DNA from: Hyparrhenia diplandra
Lineage: Eukaryota; Streptophyta; Magnoliopsida; Poales; Poaceae
DNA: 64,000 nt
Direction: 5' to 3'
NCBI GenBank assembly: GCA_015847255.1
Contig: JADLZK010008581.1
Span: 1-64,000, forward strand
Position numbers and translations under genes: made by a program. Numbering within the stretch: the first letter of the stretch is position 1; each line of letters opens with the position of its first letter. Shown piece by piece: positions 23,778 to 34,823 of the stretch. A model generated the notes under the pieces. The model made no database searches. It saw nothing but the letters and a program-made list of their open reading frames with translations, and was not told the origin of the DNA.

Positions 23778-26557
23778 TTAGATGGTCGAGCCCATCAGTC
23801 CAACAGCAACTCGCGGAGAAGATTGCCCACCAAGTGACACCGAAGCTAGAGATGCCCAGATCCTACCGTTCTTAGCTTGAGCCATGAGCCTCAACTTGCT
23901 CCAAACCTTCCTCACATCCACCGCATGCGTCAGTTTGGCAAGGACTCCAAGGTTGATTTGCTCGTAGTATTCAGCCCAGAAGTCTTGGATAAGAGCAAAG
24001 AACTTTGGGAAGAAGAAAAAGAATATCCTCAGGCAAAAAAACAGGATACTGAATGCTAGGTAGGGTTCTCGCTTCACTGTTTCACTGATAGAGCTGCTCC
24101 AAATCTTGGCATAGTCTGTGCTTTGCGCTGCGCTCCACTTCCGAGAACCAATATATGCGACTGGTTCTTGACCTGCATCAAACCAACTCTCATTCAACAA
24201 GGAAAGTAACTCAACTATTATTTTCTTTTCCACCAATAATATTCTAAGTTTCAATTTGTGAGTAACCAAAAACAGTTGAGCATGTATAACAAAGAAAATG
24301 AAATATAACAGTAGTAGCAACAATACTTGGCACAAAAAGCCTCCCATATTTTGAATTTACTAAAATCAGTGAGCTCGCATGCTATCTGTACAAATCAAAG
24401 GTGCGGCCCTGGGTAACTGGGTCTAATAGTAGAACAATACAGTGTGGTAAAACTAGTGTTTGATACTACAACAACACAGATCGATTTAAGCTTATCTCAT
24501 CATAAATAGGAGCCAAAGGATGCTAGATCAGTTGGTCTAGGCACTCCGGCAGCACCTCCCAGGTCCTAAGTTCGATTCCCAGTGGGAGAGAATTTCAGGC
24601 TGGGTTAAAAAAAAATCCGCTCGCCCGTCCTCATGCCAGAGCACTGAGGGCCCCGGCCCAATACTCACTTGGGCGACGGAAAGGCCACCATGTATGGATG
24701 GCGGTGGGGGTTCGAGGTTTTTCGCTGGGGAGAAGGCACTTTCTTCTTAATTTGAAAGCTGTGGCAGCAGTCTTAACCGCCCGGTCGAGTTTTTTTAAGA
24801 TTACAAATTGGAGTAACATACGTACCCGTAGCAGCAGTGTAAAGGTTGACCAGGGAGTCGAGATCTTTCGAACCAAGAGGCCAGAATACACGTGAGCTGC
24901 GAGCTATTACTATGGCAGGTAGTGCACGGACATGATATCTCGACAAAATGCTGCAATTTATAGAAGGAAAAAGGTTTCAGTTACAGGTATTAGCTATTTT
25001 AATGCCCATGAAAGGTAATAAGCACGGACATGAGATCTTTCGGGACTTACGCTTTCATGACGTTGGACTCTTCGACAGCCACGTGCTTAACCCGTGGAAA
25101 CATTGAGCTCAGATCATCGAAGACTGGCCTGATTCTTTGCGAGAAAGGGCACCATGATGCATAGAAAAGGACAGCTGTGTGCTCTTCCTTGCCATCCAAC
25201 ATCTTGAGAAGTTCCTCCCCATTAATAACCTGCCAAAATATTCGAAGTGAGCTTCATACCATATTAGACACCAAACGTCCAAACTGATCCATGAAAAGCT
25301 ACGCTACACTACACGATAAAACTCCAGGCCAATCCAATAAAAGTCAACTGATGGTATTGATTTCTCCTTTGCAAATAATCTTGATACTCGCTTATCACAT
25401 TTATGCCTCTTGCCAGAATCAAAGAACACAGCAACATTTAGCGGTCTGGGTTTAACTTTTAGCCGATAAATCTCTTCCGGTCCCTGATCCTACCTAGTAG
25501 CACCATCTGACTTTAAACTAGTCCTGAGTGTTCCCATTAGTGCTGGTGCTACACTGATATTCACTACTGAATGAACTTTTGAGTCATTCCAACTAGGACC
25601 ATGTGCATCAAAGCTTAAACATCTGAGAAATATACAAATAACACAAGGGGAACAGTTCATTCGCTGGAAAGTTGATACCTTAATTAACCTATATAAAAGT
25701 TGCAAATCACAAGCCATGAATTCTTGAAAGGCAATAATTTGACGAACCAGGAGGTCAGGGGCCTATAGTCACAAATACAAATTTCACAAACCCTAATAAT
25801 ACACTATACTAGAAACTAAAACGAAGGAGCAAGAACATAGGCCACGCATCGTACTGTTCTTGATACTCTTGCGTTGACTAGTTGAATTATATTCATGCTT
25901 GAAAAGCACACAAGAACATGTAAATTCCGTCAACAACAAGGGAAGGGGATCAAAAGAAAGCGATCCTCTATATCTAAAAAGAAAAATGGACGAAGACCAA
26001 TCTACTAAAGCAAAGCTTTGATTCAGACGCCTCTAATCACCGCGTAAAAACTCCGAAACCAAATTATCTGCCCATGGCTCCCCAGGAGAATCCACGCTAA
26101 TCAGTGAAGTAAACAAAGGGAACTAATCTTCTGAGGCGGAAACAGCAACACAGCATCAATCAAGGAGTACGAACAGCACAGGAATTTCTCGACACGAGCA
26201 TCGGAGCACATGCGCAAGTGTGAGATCCGCCATAACCGTACGCCGGACCGCCCGATTCGGCTTGCGCCCTCCCGGGAAAGAACTAATCTTGCGGCCCAAC
26301 TAGAGATAACAAGAGACACGACCGGAGCTAGGGCTCGGAGACACGCACCTCCTCCGGGGGCGAGTACCCCTCCGTCGAGACGGGGCAGCCTGCACGGAGC
26401 GCGGCGGCGAACGGCGGCAGCCCGTACTCCAGCACCGGGCACTGTCCCACCAAATCCTGCCCCGCGCCCGGGCGTGCAGACGCTGCACCAGGCGACGCCA
26501 GGGAGGGAGCAGCGCCAGCAGCAGGAGCAGGGGCAGGAGGCGGCGGGTCATGGTCAT
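23778..26557 (-). CDS. APR-like protein (APRL), thioredoxin-fold membrane protein, four exons, frameshift in exon 1
   Basis: Exons on -: 26349-26557, 25051-25229, 24826-24950, 23778-24172; about 302 aa, normal for plant 5'-adenylylsulfate reductase-like proteins. They have the thioredoxin-like half of APS reductase but not the reductase half, and their role is unknown. The signal peptide MTMTRRLLPLLLLLALLP is followed, in another frame, by DLVGQCPVLEYGLPPFAAAL and CPVSTEGYSPPEE. Exon 2 gives VINGEELLKML, VLFYASWCPFSQ (a CPFS site instead of CxxC) and PVFDDLSSMFP; exon 3 SRYHVRALPAIVI and SKDLDSLVNLYTAATG; exon 4 a hydrophobic helix (AFSILFFCLRIFFFFFP) and HAVDVRKVWSKLRL, SLASVSLGG. All introns have GT-AG and phases join correctly (GC|C, G|GT). 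Exon 1 needs one base more or two fewer, within the GC-rich CCCTGGCGTCGCCTGG stretch; this may be an assembly error. Confidence 0.9.
24517..24800 (+). mobile_element. tRNA-derived SINE-like repeat in the last APRL intron
   Basis: The stretch contains a pol III promoter pattern: an A-box-like AGTTGGTCTAGGC and about 45 bases later a B-box-like GTTCGATTCCC, followed by AGTGGGAG. It is in the intron 24173-24825, antisense to the gene. The 3' end and the target duplication are not clear. It is not a functional tRNA because no cloverleaf or anticodon arm can be drawn around the boxes. Confidence 0.6.
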
Positions 26558-27779
26558 GGCGACGGAGGATAGAGGAGAGAGAGAGAGAGAGGGGGCAAGG
26601 AGTGAGATTTCTTGGATTTCTGGATGGTCAGCTTTGGGAATCTTTCGAGGTTTGGTGGTGCCCTCTTCTTGGAATCAGGGGAGTAGACTAGTACCCGTAC
26701 TTTGGGTAGGTATACCGTATACGGAGTACTCAGGTGTATTTTGTACTTGGGTCGGGTTGGGGGTGGGGTGGGGTGAGGATATTTTAGGGTTGTGGTTTGT
26801 TTACTACCCGTTCATATTTTGATTGGCATTTCCCTTCTAGTGAACAATAATATTATTGGTAGTTTCTTCGTATGCAAACTCTATTCCGCGATCAGCGTTG
26901 CTCGCGACAAACCCTCTTCTTCTTTATCTTCGGCAACCTTAGAAGAGGCTTGGGGAGGTACACTGTCCTGGAGGTGGGAATGAGAGAGATGGCATAGGTG
27001 GAGGAGGTGGGCAGGCTAGGTCAAGGACCATGGCTACAGCGGGGAGAGGGGTAGGGTCTCCTGTGACTGGGTTTCGTGTTCCCCCAAATGCGCGACCTAG
27101 GCATCATCCTTCTTCCTGTATATGAACTAGATTGAAAGCTAGGTTGAAAATTAGAGCAAGTGTTATTATGTGTGAAGTTGAAATGACAGTTTAGATGAGT
27201 AATGTCGGCGATCATGGGGATGTCATAGGAATGTGCTCGGAGAGGAGGGTTGGTTGAGGGAGCTACGTATGTTGACAACGGGTAAGCATTGGTGGTAGTC
27301 ATGCATGCAAAAAAGAAACTAGCCATGCAGAGAGCGCTAGACGTCAAACAACATGATATCATAGTCGTTGGATCCTCATCCAACGACTAAAATGTAACTA
27401 ATTCTTTTAGTGCATTATTAGGACGCTACTTAGAAAAGGTATCAACGGGTTAAGGGTCTTCATTCAAAATCTCTCAAGTGCAATCTAAGGTCAACTTTTC
27501 CTATTCAAAAAATGTACAACTAAACAAATATGATCTTTTTGTTAGAGGTCCACTACTTGCTTCTTGTGTTGATTGTTGAGAAGCCCTACCAATCCTGTGA
27601 AAAAAAAATGATATGCTCATGGAGCAAAGGAAGTTGGATCCATTCCTATATTACAGAAAAGCTTAGAAAGGAACATTTCTTCACAGTGCTATAGCCCCTT
27701 TGCATCCTAACTCCTTCCCACCAGCTGCTCTCTTGTAGCCTCTTGCTGTGGTGTCTGCAGATCTTCCTACACTACATTG
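26558..27779. other. Upstream region of APRL and intergenic DNA
   Basis: A GA/CT microsatellite (26576-26590) lies in the presumed 5' leader of the minus-strand APRL gene. No gene is recognised in the rest. Confidence 0.5.
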
Positions 27780-28869
27780 CACTACTACGAGAATTGAACT
27801 TGCATGATGTTTAGTTTTTATTTTTCGTGGCGGGCATTTAGAAAACCGCCACGGAAAATAGTTGGCTTGGCGGCCCGGGCAGGGAATGCCCGCCACGGTT
27901 AATCGATTAACCGTGGCGGGCATTGCTAAAATGTCGCCACGGTTAATCTCTATTTTACGTGGCGGGCATTGTTAAAAGTCCGCCCGCGGAAAATCGATTA
28001 ACCGTGGCGGACTTTTAACTGTACCCGCCCACGGAAAATCGTGGCGAAAATATATATACCAACACTTCACTTCCACTCTCGTTACGCTCTCTCCCTCAAC
28101 CTCACATCTCTCGGCGACCGCGGCTCCCGCCACTCTCCCCCTCCCTCACATCTCGGCGGCGGCGGGATGAGGCGACTCCGGCCGCGGCGGATCAGCGGCA
28201 CCTCAAGTTCGGCGGCGGATCTCGGCGGCCCGGCTCCGTCGCGCGGCACTTCCGCCGACCCCGGCGGAGTCGGCGGCTTTCCGGCGCCGCGGCATCTCTC
28301 CGCGGCGGCGGGATCCGGCGTATGGCAGCGCGGCTTTGGCGGCCCGATCAGCGGTGGCGTCAGCGGCGGCAACAGCGGATCTCGGCCAGCGGCAGCGCTG
28401 CCCGCAGCGGATCCGGCGATTTCGGCGCGCGGCGCTTTCGGACGACCGCTGCGGATCCAGCGGCGCTCGACGGGCCGGCGCGGCTCCGGGCGGCGCTGAC
28501 GAGGGCGGCGGTCGCGGATCGGCTGCGGGCGCCGGCGGAAGGCGATGGCGGAGGAAGGCCGGGCGGCAGCCGCTGGCGAGCGCGGAGCAGCGGCGGGGAT
28601 GAAACCCTGCGGGCGGCGGCCCGAATGGGCCCGTTAGGGTTTCAGATTGGTTTTTCTTTTTTATTTTTAAATTTATTTACCATGGCGGGCATTGTAAGAT
28701 GTCGCCGCGGTTATCTCTATTTTTCGTGGCGGGCATTGTTAAAAAGCCCGCCCGCGGTTAATAGATTTTGCATGGCGTTAACCGTGGACCCGAGCTCCGT
28801 GGCGGACCCAATACCCGCCACAAAAAATCGAAAAATGCCCGCCCACGGAAGTTCCATTCTGTAGTAGTG
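27780..28869. mobile_element. Non-autonomous CACTA element (1,090 bp)
   Basis: The left end CACTACTACGAGAAT and the inverted right end (ATTCTGTAGTAGTG) form a CACTA-type TIR, flanked by a perfect 3-bp duplication TTG (27777-27779 and 28870-28872). Subterminal regions carry many CGTGGCGGGCATT / CCGCCACGG motifs in both orientations, as expected for transposase-binding repeats. The centre (about 28090-28610) is very GC-rich and contains open frames without a transposase motif; it may be captured host DNA. Too short to encode a transposase, so it depends on one supplied in trans. Confidence 0.92.
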
Positions 28870-29562
28870 TTGAGCATGATGGGCTATATCTAATAGCTCA
28901 CTATGTTGGCTGTTGGCTGGTGGAAACGACTCACATCTGGTGCGTCTAGCCTCGCCTCTAGATATGCTTATCATGATAATTATTGTAGGTGAATCACACA
29001 AACACATACATGTTGTCATGATTTTTTCTCTATATTTTTGGATTAAAGTATGCTTAACTTTGCCTAATTTTATATTACATAGCATATATTTTTCTCTTTA
29101 TGTTAGCCAATATATTTTTCTTTAAGATATTACTAGTCGTAATATGTTTTTTGTACACACCTTCAATGTCTTGAAGAACTTCCAAAATTTCAACACCTCA
29201 AATCAAGACCCTATTTTTCTATTTAGGGTCCCCGCCTGTAAATTTTGTGGGCTAGAGTTCCGGCTCAACTCCAGCCGTTCCCGATAACTCAGCCCCTAAA
29301 ACAATTCTCGTCGCTCGAAATCACCCCACGCGACGTCCGCTCGCCGGCGTTCCTTCTGCCCGCCGCCATCCCGGCCGGCCGGCACCCTTCTGCCCGCCGC
29401 CACAGGTGCTCCACCTCCTCCGCCCAGCGCCGCCTCTGCCTCCACTTCCTCTGCCCAGCGCCGCCTCCCCTGAACCCTCGACGCCTGCTACTCGTGACGC
29501 CTCGCCGGAGGACGGCCGACTGGAGTATAGCAGAGTGGAGACGCGCTGCCGGCCATAGGGGA

Positions 29563-29718
29563 GCACTTGCGTTCTACGCGTTCATACTCACCTTCCTTCG
29601 GCAGAGAAACTGCAGGTTCTACTTGCTGCTGATATGCTCGGCACTTGCGTTCTACGCGTTCATACTCACCTTCTCGGTGACAAGAATCAGAGCCAAGTTG
29701 GACGCTGCCAATGCTCAA
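29563..29718 (+). repeat. Tandem duplication, 78-bp spacing
   Basis: A perfect 33-bp block (GCACTTGCGTTCTACGCG continuing to CACCTTC) occurs at 29563-29595 and 29641-29673. The spacing of 78 bp is 26 codons, so the open frame keeps its phase and repeats the residues ALAFYAFILTF. Confidence 0.85.
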
Positions 29719-30269
29719 GGCTTCAGTTTTTGTTCACAACCTTGCCTGAAACGTTTGCACTTGCTGCACTCAGCTTCATGGCTGTCTGTGTCCAGGTGTG
29801 CCTTGTAGCCTCACATGCCTGCCTTGTAGCCAAGAACAAGGTACAAGGCTCACTAACATGCCTGAAACTGAAGGTTTGGCTATACATACTCATCCCGCGG
29901 TACACATTTATCAAAAAGAGTAAAATTTCACATTTGTTTGGCTAGTTTCTTTTTGGTCAGTTCTCTTCCTCTGAGAGTCTGATGCAGTCAGCAGTGCACA
30001 TAACAGATCATCTCTTCTTATCTTCTTTTCCTATTTTTTGGTGCTACTGCTTTATGGGAAATCTGTAGACTAATGTTGTACTGATCTGCATTCCAGTCCA
30101 AGCAAGCATTCAGACATAACAGTAGTTTGCTTTTTGCAAACTTGAAACTTGCAAGCACAGGTAGAGGTAGCTTTGACCAAATTATATGCAACTACGTTGA
30201 GGTTTCCTGAGGTAGAACTTGTGTCTTGTGCAAGATCATTGCTGATATGTTTGTGCAAGATCATTACTG

Positions 30270-31250
30270 AACATTCAGTAACTGACCAAATTATTCAGTC
30301 ATGTTTTGTACTGAATGTTATTGGAATGTTTTTTATACTGAAATCGAGTCATGCTACTTAATGTTCTGTACCTGATATATTCTGTACTGACAACTCTGCA
30401 CCCTGCCAACTACTGAATGTCATTTGTGAATGATTCCTCTTATTTGTGAATGGTAAGTGCCAAAGGATCATGGGAGAGCATATTATGGGTCTGTAGAATT
30501 TGAACTTTTAGTGTCTTGCAGTGGAAATTATGGGTCCAAGTCTGACATTTCAGACCATGTTGTTGTCCGAAACTTTGGAGCACAAAATTTTAGCATGGAT
30601 GGTTCAATGCTGATTTGCCCCCACTGTTAAAATGACATTTGCAGCTCACTCAAAAGTTGAGCTCCAGTTCCTGTTATGAGTGTCCCTCTTTCTGTTTTGA
30701 GAATGGTAAGTGCCAAAGGAGCAGTTTTTTGTCAGTTAAATGGCAACCTAATATATGGCTGAACCATCAGATTCAGAACAGCAGGAGTACTCTGAATTGA
30801 CTGAATGTACTACTGAATGTCCATTCAGTCTGTTGAGTCCATTCAGAACAGCAGGAGTACTACTGAATGTCCTTTTAATACTCTGCGAAAAAGCTTTGTT
30901 CAAACCACACTGCTACAGCAAATGCTTAGCTGAGCTATAATTGATCAAACAAAGTAACAGAATCAGAGAGAAATTTGACAGCCATAATTTAGGTGCATAT
31001 ACATTCAGAAACCAAGAGCTCCTGATGCTTCAACATTTAGTAACATACAACCGACCACCATCCATTCAGAAATTTGACAGCCACACACACAAATCAAAGG
31101 TGCCCAACATAATTCAGAAAATCACAGATTTATTGATATGCCAAATCATAGATTCATACATTCAGAGCTATAAATTTAGAGGCACATAGAGCCATAATTC
31201 AGTGGTGGCCAACATAATACTTGTATAAACTGTATATGATGCTGGCTGAA
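30270..31250. repeat. Cluster of ATTCAG/CTGAAT motifs in both orientations
   Basis: About 17 copies of the hexamer or its complement lie within 1 kb, often as CATTCAG or ACTGAATGT, including a longer duplicated unit (TTCAGAACAGCAGGAGTACT at 30774 and 30844). A random sequence would have about one copy on either strand in this length. Dense two-orientation short motifs are usual for transposase-binding subterminal regions. Confidence 0.65.
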
Positions 31251-31420
31251 TCATTCGTGACCGGCCTCCATCCATTCATATTCAAATTGCTCATCAAGGC
31301 GACACGGCTGCATATATGCAACAGAGAAGACAAGATCAGGAGACATCTACTTCCAAGAACAATAATATATAATGTGAAGCATGAACTGAAAAAAGCAAGC
31401 TGTTAAATCTTGAAGAAGAA

Positions 31421-31880
31421 CTAGTATTCCTTGCCTGAATTCGGCTTCTCCCAGACGTCAGGAACGCGGCCGACGAGTGGCGGGCTTTGCTGCCCAGCTG
31501 CATCCATCCATGGCAGCACAACATCATGCAATGCAACGGTCAGTTACATAATGCTCGTCCATGGAGTCATGCATGCAACAGCCAGCCATGGAAGAATCGA
31601 TCGATCGAGGAGAGAAGAAGAGGACTCACTCAAGCAGATGTAGAGGACCTGTGGTGGCAGGACGACGCTGCAGGCGATGGGCAGGTACATCATGCGGACG
31701 GGGTCCACGGGCTTGGGCAGCATCTTGTTCACGTCGCCGAGGATGGCCGGGCACAGGCACCACAGCGTGTGGTCGTCGCCCTCCGCCGCACCGGAGCTGG
31801 AGCTGTTGAGGAACGCGCCGAGGCCGTTGCAGCACTCGCTCTGCGGCGACGGCGTCTCCGACTCGCTGATGGGCGATGTG
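31421..31880 (-). pseudogene. Truncated LTP-like (eight-cysteine-motif) gene, two exons
   Basis: Exons on -: up to about 31880 down to 31630, and 31497-31421, joined by an intron with GTGAGT donor and ATGCAG acceptor. The protein reads ECCNGLGAFLNSSS, LWCLCPAILGDVNKMLPKPV, MYLPIACSVVLPPQVLYICL, then TGQQSPPLVGRVPDVWEKPN and the stop after SGKEY. This is the C-terminal part of the bifunctional inhibitor/lipid-transfer fold (CC...CLC...C...C). The signal peptide and the first cysteines are absent; in their place upstream sequence is Pro/Arg-rich and then transposon-like (AAATTTGGGGTTTG). Presence of the intron shows a DNA-level copy. Most likely a captured gene fragment inside a transposon, not an active gene. 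Confidence 0.8.
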
Positions 31881-32785
31881 GCGGCGCGGGGAGGCGACGG
31901 CGGTGGGGTGCGCCGACGGGTGGAGAAGATCCGGCTAGCGCGCCGGCGGCGCCGGCGGGTGGACAGAATGACGGAAGAAAAATGTGGGACCCACGGGAGT
32001 AAGGGCCAACCAAATCTAGGGTTCAAACTAAAATTTGGGGTTTGTTAAAATTTGAGATCTCATTAAAGGCCCATGAAGTTGATTTTTTTTATTAAAGCTC
32101 TCCTAGAATTTAGGAAAGGCCAATCGATCGAGAGGTGGGTTGGAGTTGCTCTTATATGTCATGATGCAAATGTGACGAGCTGAAATCAACCAAAAGAAAC
32201 AGCGGTGAGCTGGGAACCACGTCACGTCAGTCCATCATCGTGTTCCCCTGCCGTTTTGCGCCGTCCAAACTGGCCCGTGCGCTACTGAATTCTTAATCTG
32301 AATGCAGGCCGGGTTTGCTTCGACCGTTGGGCTAAGCTTGCTATTGTTCGTGGGCTCCTGGGGATGGGCCTTTTCTCTGCGGGCCAGGCTACGACCTCCA
32401 TCCAGCTAAAAAAGCGGGCTTTTCTCTGTAGATGGGTTTTTCTCTGCGTATGGGCTTTTTGTCCTAAATATAATTTATAATAATACAATGATTAACGTGG
32501 AGGCTCTATTATGTTCCTCCCAAGCGGCATCGTCGTGTGTGGCGAGTTTCGTGTAATGCAACGATGCAAACCATCAATCAGGCCACAAGATCTGGATCCA
32601 ACGTCTGCGGTGTTTTTCACTTAAACCCCTCCACCCGGGGGTTTTAAATCTAACCCATGTGTATTCGGTGGGAGGGTTTAAGTGAAAAAATCCCGGACGT
32701 TGGATTTAGATCCTATGGTCTTCATTGGTGGTTGCATACGTTGCTGGTACCCCCCCGATATGTTCTCCCTCCCAATTATAGTATA
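31881..32785. other. Intergenic, transposon end-like sequence
   Basis: 32040-32150 contains sequence ending GGTTGGAGTTGCTCTTA which resembles the outer end of PIF/Harbinger-type elements (reverse complement GAGCAACTCCAACC with a TAA/TTA next to it). A matching partner end was not found. The rest has no gene. Confidence 0.4.
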
Positions 32786-33046
32786 CTCCCTCCGTCTCTC
32801 AAAATAATTGCACATCTAATTTATGGGACGAGTCAAACCTTTCTAACTTTGACCATATGTATATAAAAAACCTAATCATGTTTTACAAGATGTAATAAGT
32901 ATCATTAGATTGATATCGAACATACTTTCATAACAAATTTATTTGAAGATCTAAGTATCGATATTATTTTCTATATACTTGGTCAAAATTAAAAGAGTTT
33001 GACTTCTCGAGAATTGAGATGTGCAATTATTTTGAGACGGAGGGAG
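32786..33046. mobile_element. Stowaway-type MITE (261 bp)
   Basis: Ends are CTCCCTCCGTCTCTCAAAAT and its near-perfect inverted copy (ATTTTGAGACGGAGGGAG), flanked by TA at 32784-32785 and 33047-33048. AT-rich interior, no coding. It has the same length as the copy at 813-1073 but differs in sequence. Confidence 0.93.
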
Positions 33047-33656
33047 TAATATACTATTATTATTATTATTACAAAATCCCCCTTAAAACAGTAATATTAA
33101 GAGTTCCTCAAAAAATATTTTCTGTAATATTAAGATGAAAGACTAGTTCAAGATATCAGTGATTGGAGTAGCAACTTTCTTTGGCATATCCTGAAATGAA
33201 TTTATTTTACCACCTTTATTTTTTTATTTATGTGCCATGGGCGCTGGCCCATCATCTCTCATGGCATTCATCGATTTGTGCTTTCACCGACGGCATCAAA
33301 TGCAGTGATGCATGTGTGGGACAAAACACGAACCGGATTTATTAACTTTGGGATGAAAAAATGGGTATAATTTTTTTACAGCTCCACGAAACGGAAAGAA
33401 AGAACAAAACAATCAATCAATCAAATCAGGAAAGATCGGAAGGTAGCGGGATAAGATTTTGCCAATTACAAGTTACAAATTGACTATATGTTTATATATA
33501 GTACAATACATTTTGGTGATATATATAATATATCTATGGTAATAAATAATTTGGTTGTTATTATGGTATACAGAGATAAATAATTTGGTTGTTATGGTAA
33601 GAGTAGATAAGTTTCCATCTCTATTTTTTTATCTGAATCATTTCAGATTATACTAT
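33047..33656. other. Intergenic, upstream of the small-peptide gene
   Basis: AT-rich DNA including a (TTA)n tract at 33057-33072 and a duplicated GAGATAAATAATTTGGTTGT-like string near 33540-33590. No gene is seen. Confidence 0.5.
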
Positions 33657-33667
33657 GTATATAAATA
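33654..33667 (+). promoter_or_regulatory. TATA box of the small-peptide gene
   Basis: TATGTATATAAATA lies 80-90 bases upstream of the ATG at 33747, the usual distance for a plant gene with a short leader. Confidence 0.65.
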
Positions 33668-33746
33668 AGTTGAGTCATACATAAACCATAAGATTATTAA
33701 CCTCCTTCAATCCCCGTGGTAAAGTAAAAGAGTGAACAAATTCACC

Positions 33747-34070
33747 ATGGCTAGTGGCATCAAGGAAACAAGTGCCATCGTCGGAACAATGCCGGCCATC
33801 ACCGCCTTGTTGCTGCTGCTACTAGCGGCGGCAACGGCGGCGGCGGACCGTCCTTCCTCGGTCGCTCTGCATCCTCCGCCGACAACGCCTGTTGTCGAGC
33901 CGCCGCTCGCCGGCACACCGCCTCGCCTTCGGTCGGTGGTGGATGAGCAGCAGGTCTTGACGCGGATCTGGCCTCCTCCCTCCACGCCGAGCGGCAACAC
34001 CAACAGGAGAGGCCCCCAACTGGCCCCGTTGTCGTCGTCGTTCTTGCCGGCAGAAACGCCTGCACAGTGA
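33747..34070 (+). CDS. Small secreted protein, candidate peptide hormone precursor (107 aa)
   Basis: A single uninterrupted frame with a strong start context (ttcaccATGGct) and a TATA box ~85 bases upstream. The N-terminus MASGIKETSAIVGTMPAITA is followed by LLLLLLAAATAAA, a signal-peptide-like hydrophobic core with small residues at the likely cleavage point; Met at residue 15 could also be the start. The mature part is Pro-rich (HPPPTTPVVEPPLAGTPPR), without cysteines, and ends with a tail of small, Pro/Ser/Gly-rich composition (IWPPPSTPSGNTNRRGPQ). This architecture is that of plant short-peptide precursors (the CLE, IDA or PIP type), but the tail fits none of their consensus sequences. 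No frameshift here, unlike its neighbours. Possibly a new or diverged family; function not assigned. Confidence 0.65.
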   Translation: MASGIKETSAIVGTMPAITALLLLLLAAATAAADRPSSVALHPPPTTPVVEPPLAGTPPRLRSVVDEQQVLTRIWPPPSTPSGNTNRRGPQLAPLSSSFLPAETPAQ

Positions 34071-34823
34071 TACTTAGCTTTATTTATGGCTTGCTCTTGT
34101 ACCATTGGGTATTTTTCTTGACCATGGCATGGAATTTGCACTTGTTAATAATTCAAGCAGTCCTTGTCCAGTTGTTCCTCCAAGTTAAGTTTATGTTTTT
34201 TACTTTCACACATCGTCTCATTTGACCGCTTGTATTATTTACAGTTTTTATGTAAACTTAAATCATTTTTAAAGTATCTCTAATGATAAAATAAATCATA
34301 AGCAGATCAAGTGCTGAAGGCATGATAAAATGAATCATAAGTGGATCAAGAACTGAAGGCATGATCAAGTCTGCTGTTGGGTGATACAACATTTTGTATA
34401 TGAAGATAGGAATAGTGCTATATGCTCTCCTGTTGAGCTTTTGTATTAAGATTTTGGGTCAAAAAAATACATCGGTTTAGAGTAAAATATATATGTAGAA
34501 TTTGGCATTGAATTGCTAACCTGAATATTTTTGTAGCCCATATGTGGTCTGCTAGTGCTCTTGAATCACTTTTGGATTCGTTTGAGTGAAAGGTAAGAAA
34601 TGAGAGGGAAAAAGAAGATCCCTCGTCCCAACCGTTTCCCAAGAGATGAATGGTTGAGATATGAGCATTGCATATCCTACAGTGTGAACTAGGGGTATAA
34701 ATTGAAGACAATTAGGTGCATCTTCAAAACTCTTTAGTTAATGTATTTAACTATTTATACTAGTTTTTAAATTTTGAAGAATTCGTATAAATATTTAAGC
34801 TAAAGTTCAGTGGTTGTGAACAG
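34071..34823. other. 3' flank of the small-peptide gene, intergenic
   Basis: The first 100 bases are the presumed 3'UTR. A near-duplicate pair around 34300-34365 (GATAAAATGAATCATAAG...GATCAAG...CTGAAGGCATGAT) is present. No gene is seen. Confidence 0.5.

Larger units (their letters stand above)
28873..31420. other. Transposon-like region, no intact gene
   Basis: A GC-rich part (29260-29560) is followed by a 78-bp tandem duplication (29563-29718), then AT-rich DNA in which ATTCAG or CTGAAT occurs about 17 times (30270-31250). A continuous open frame on + at 29245-29808 has no family motif. Together with the truncated gene at 31.4-31.9 kb this looks like one large non-autonomous element, but convincing ends were not found. 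Confidence 0.45.

Noticed and set aside
24517..24600. Possible tRNA gene
   Set aside because: A- and B-box-like strings are present but no acceptor stem or anticodon arm can be formed; a tRNA-derived SINE explains it.
27681..28864. Real protein-coding gene inside the CACTA element
   Set aside because: Frames on both strands are Arg/Gly/Pro-rich without motif and no splice pattern was convincing; left as possible captured DNA.
32030..32150. Harbinger-type transposon end
   Set aside because: Only one end is convincing; the string at 29264 (GGCTCAACTCCAGCC) is similar but lacks the TTA/TAA duplication, so no complete element is claimed.
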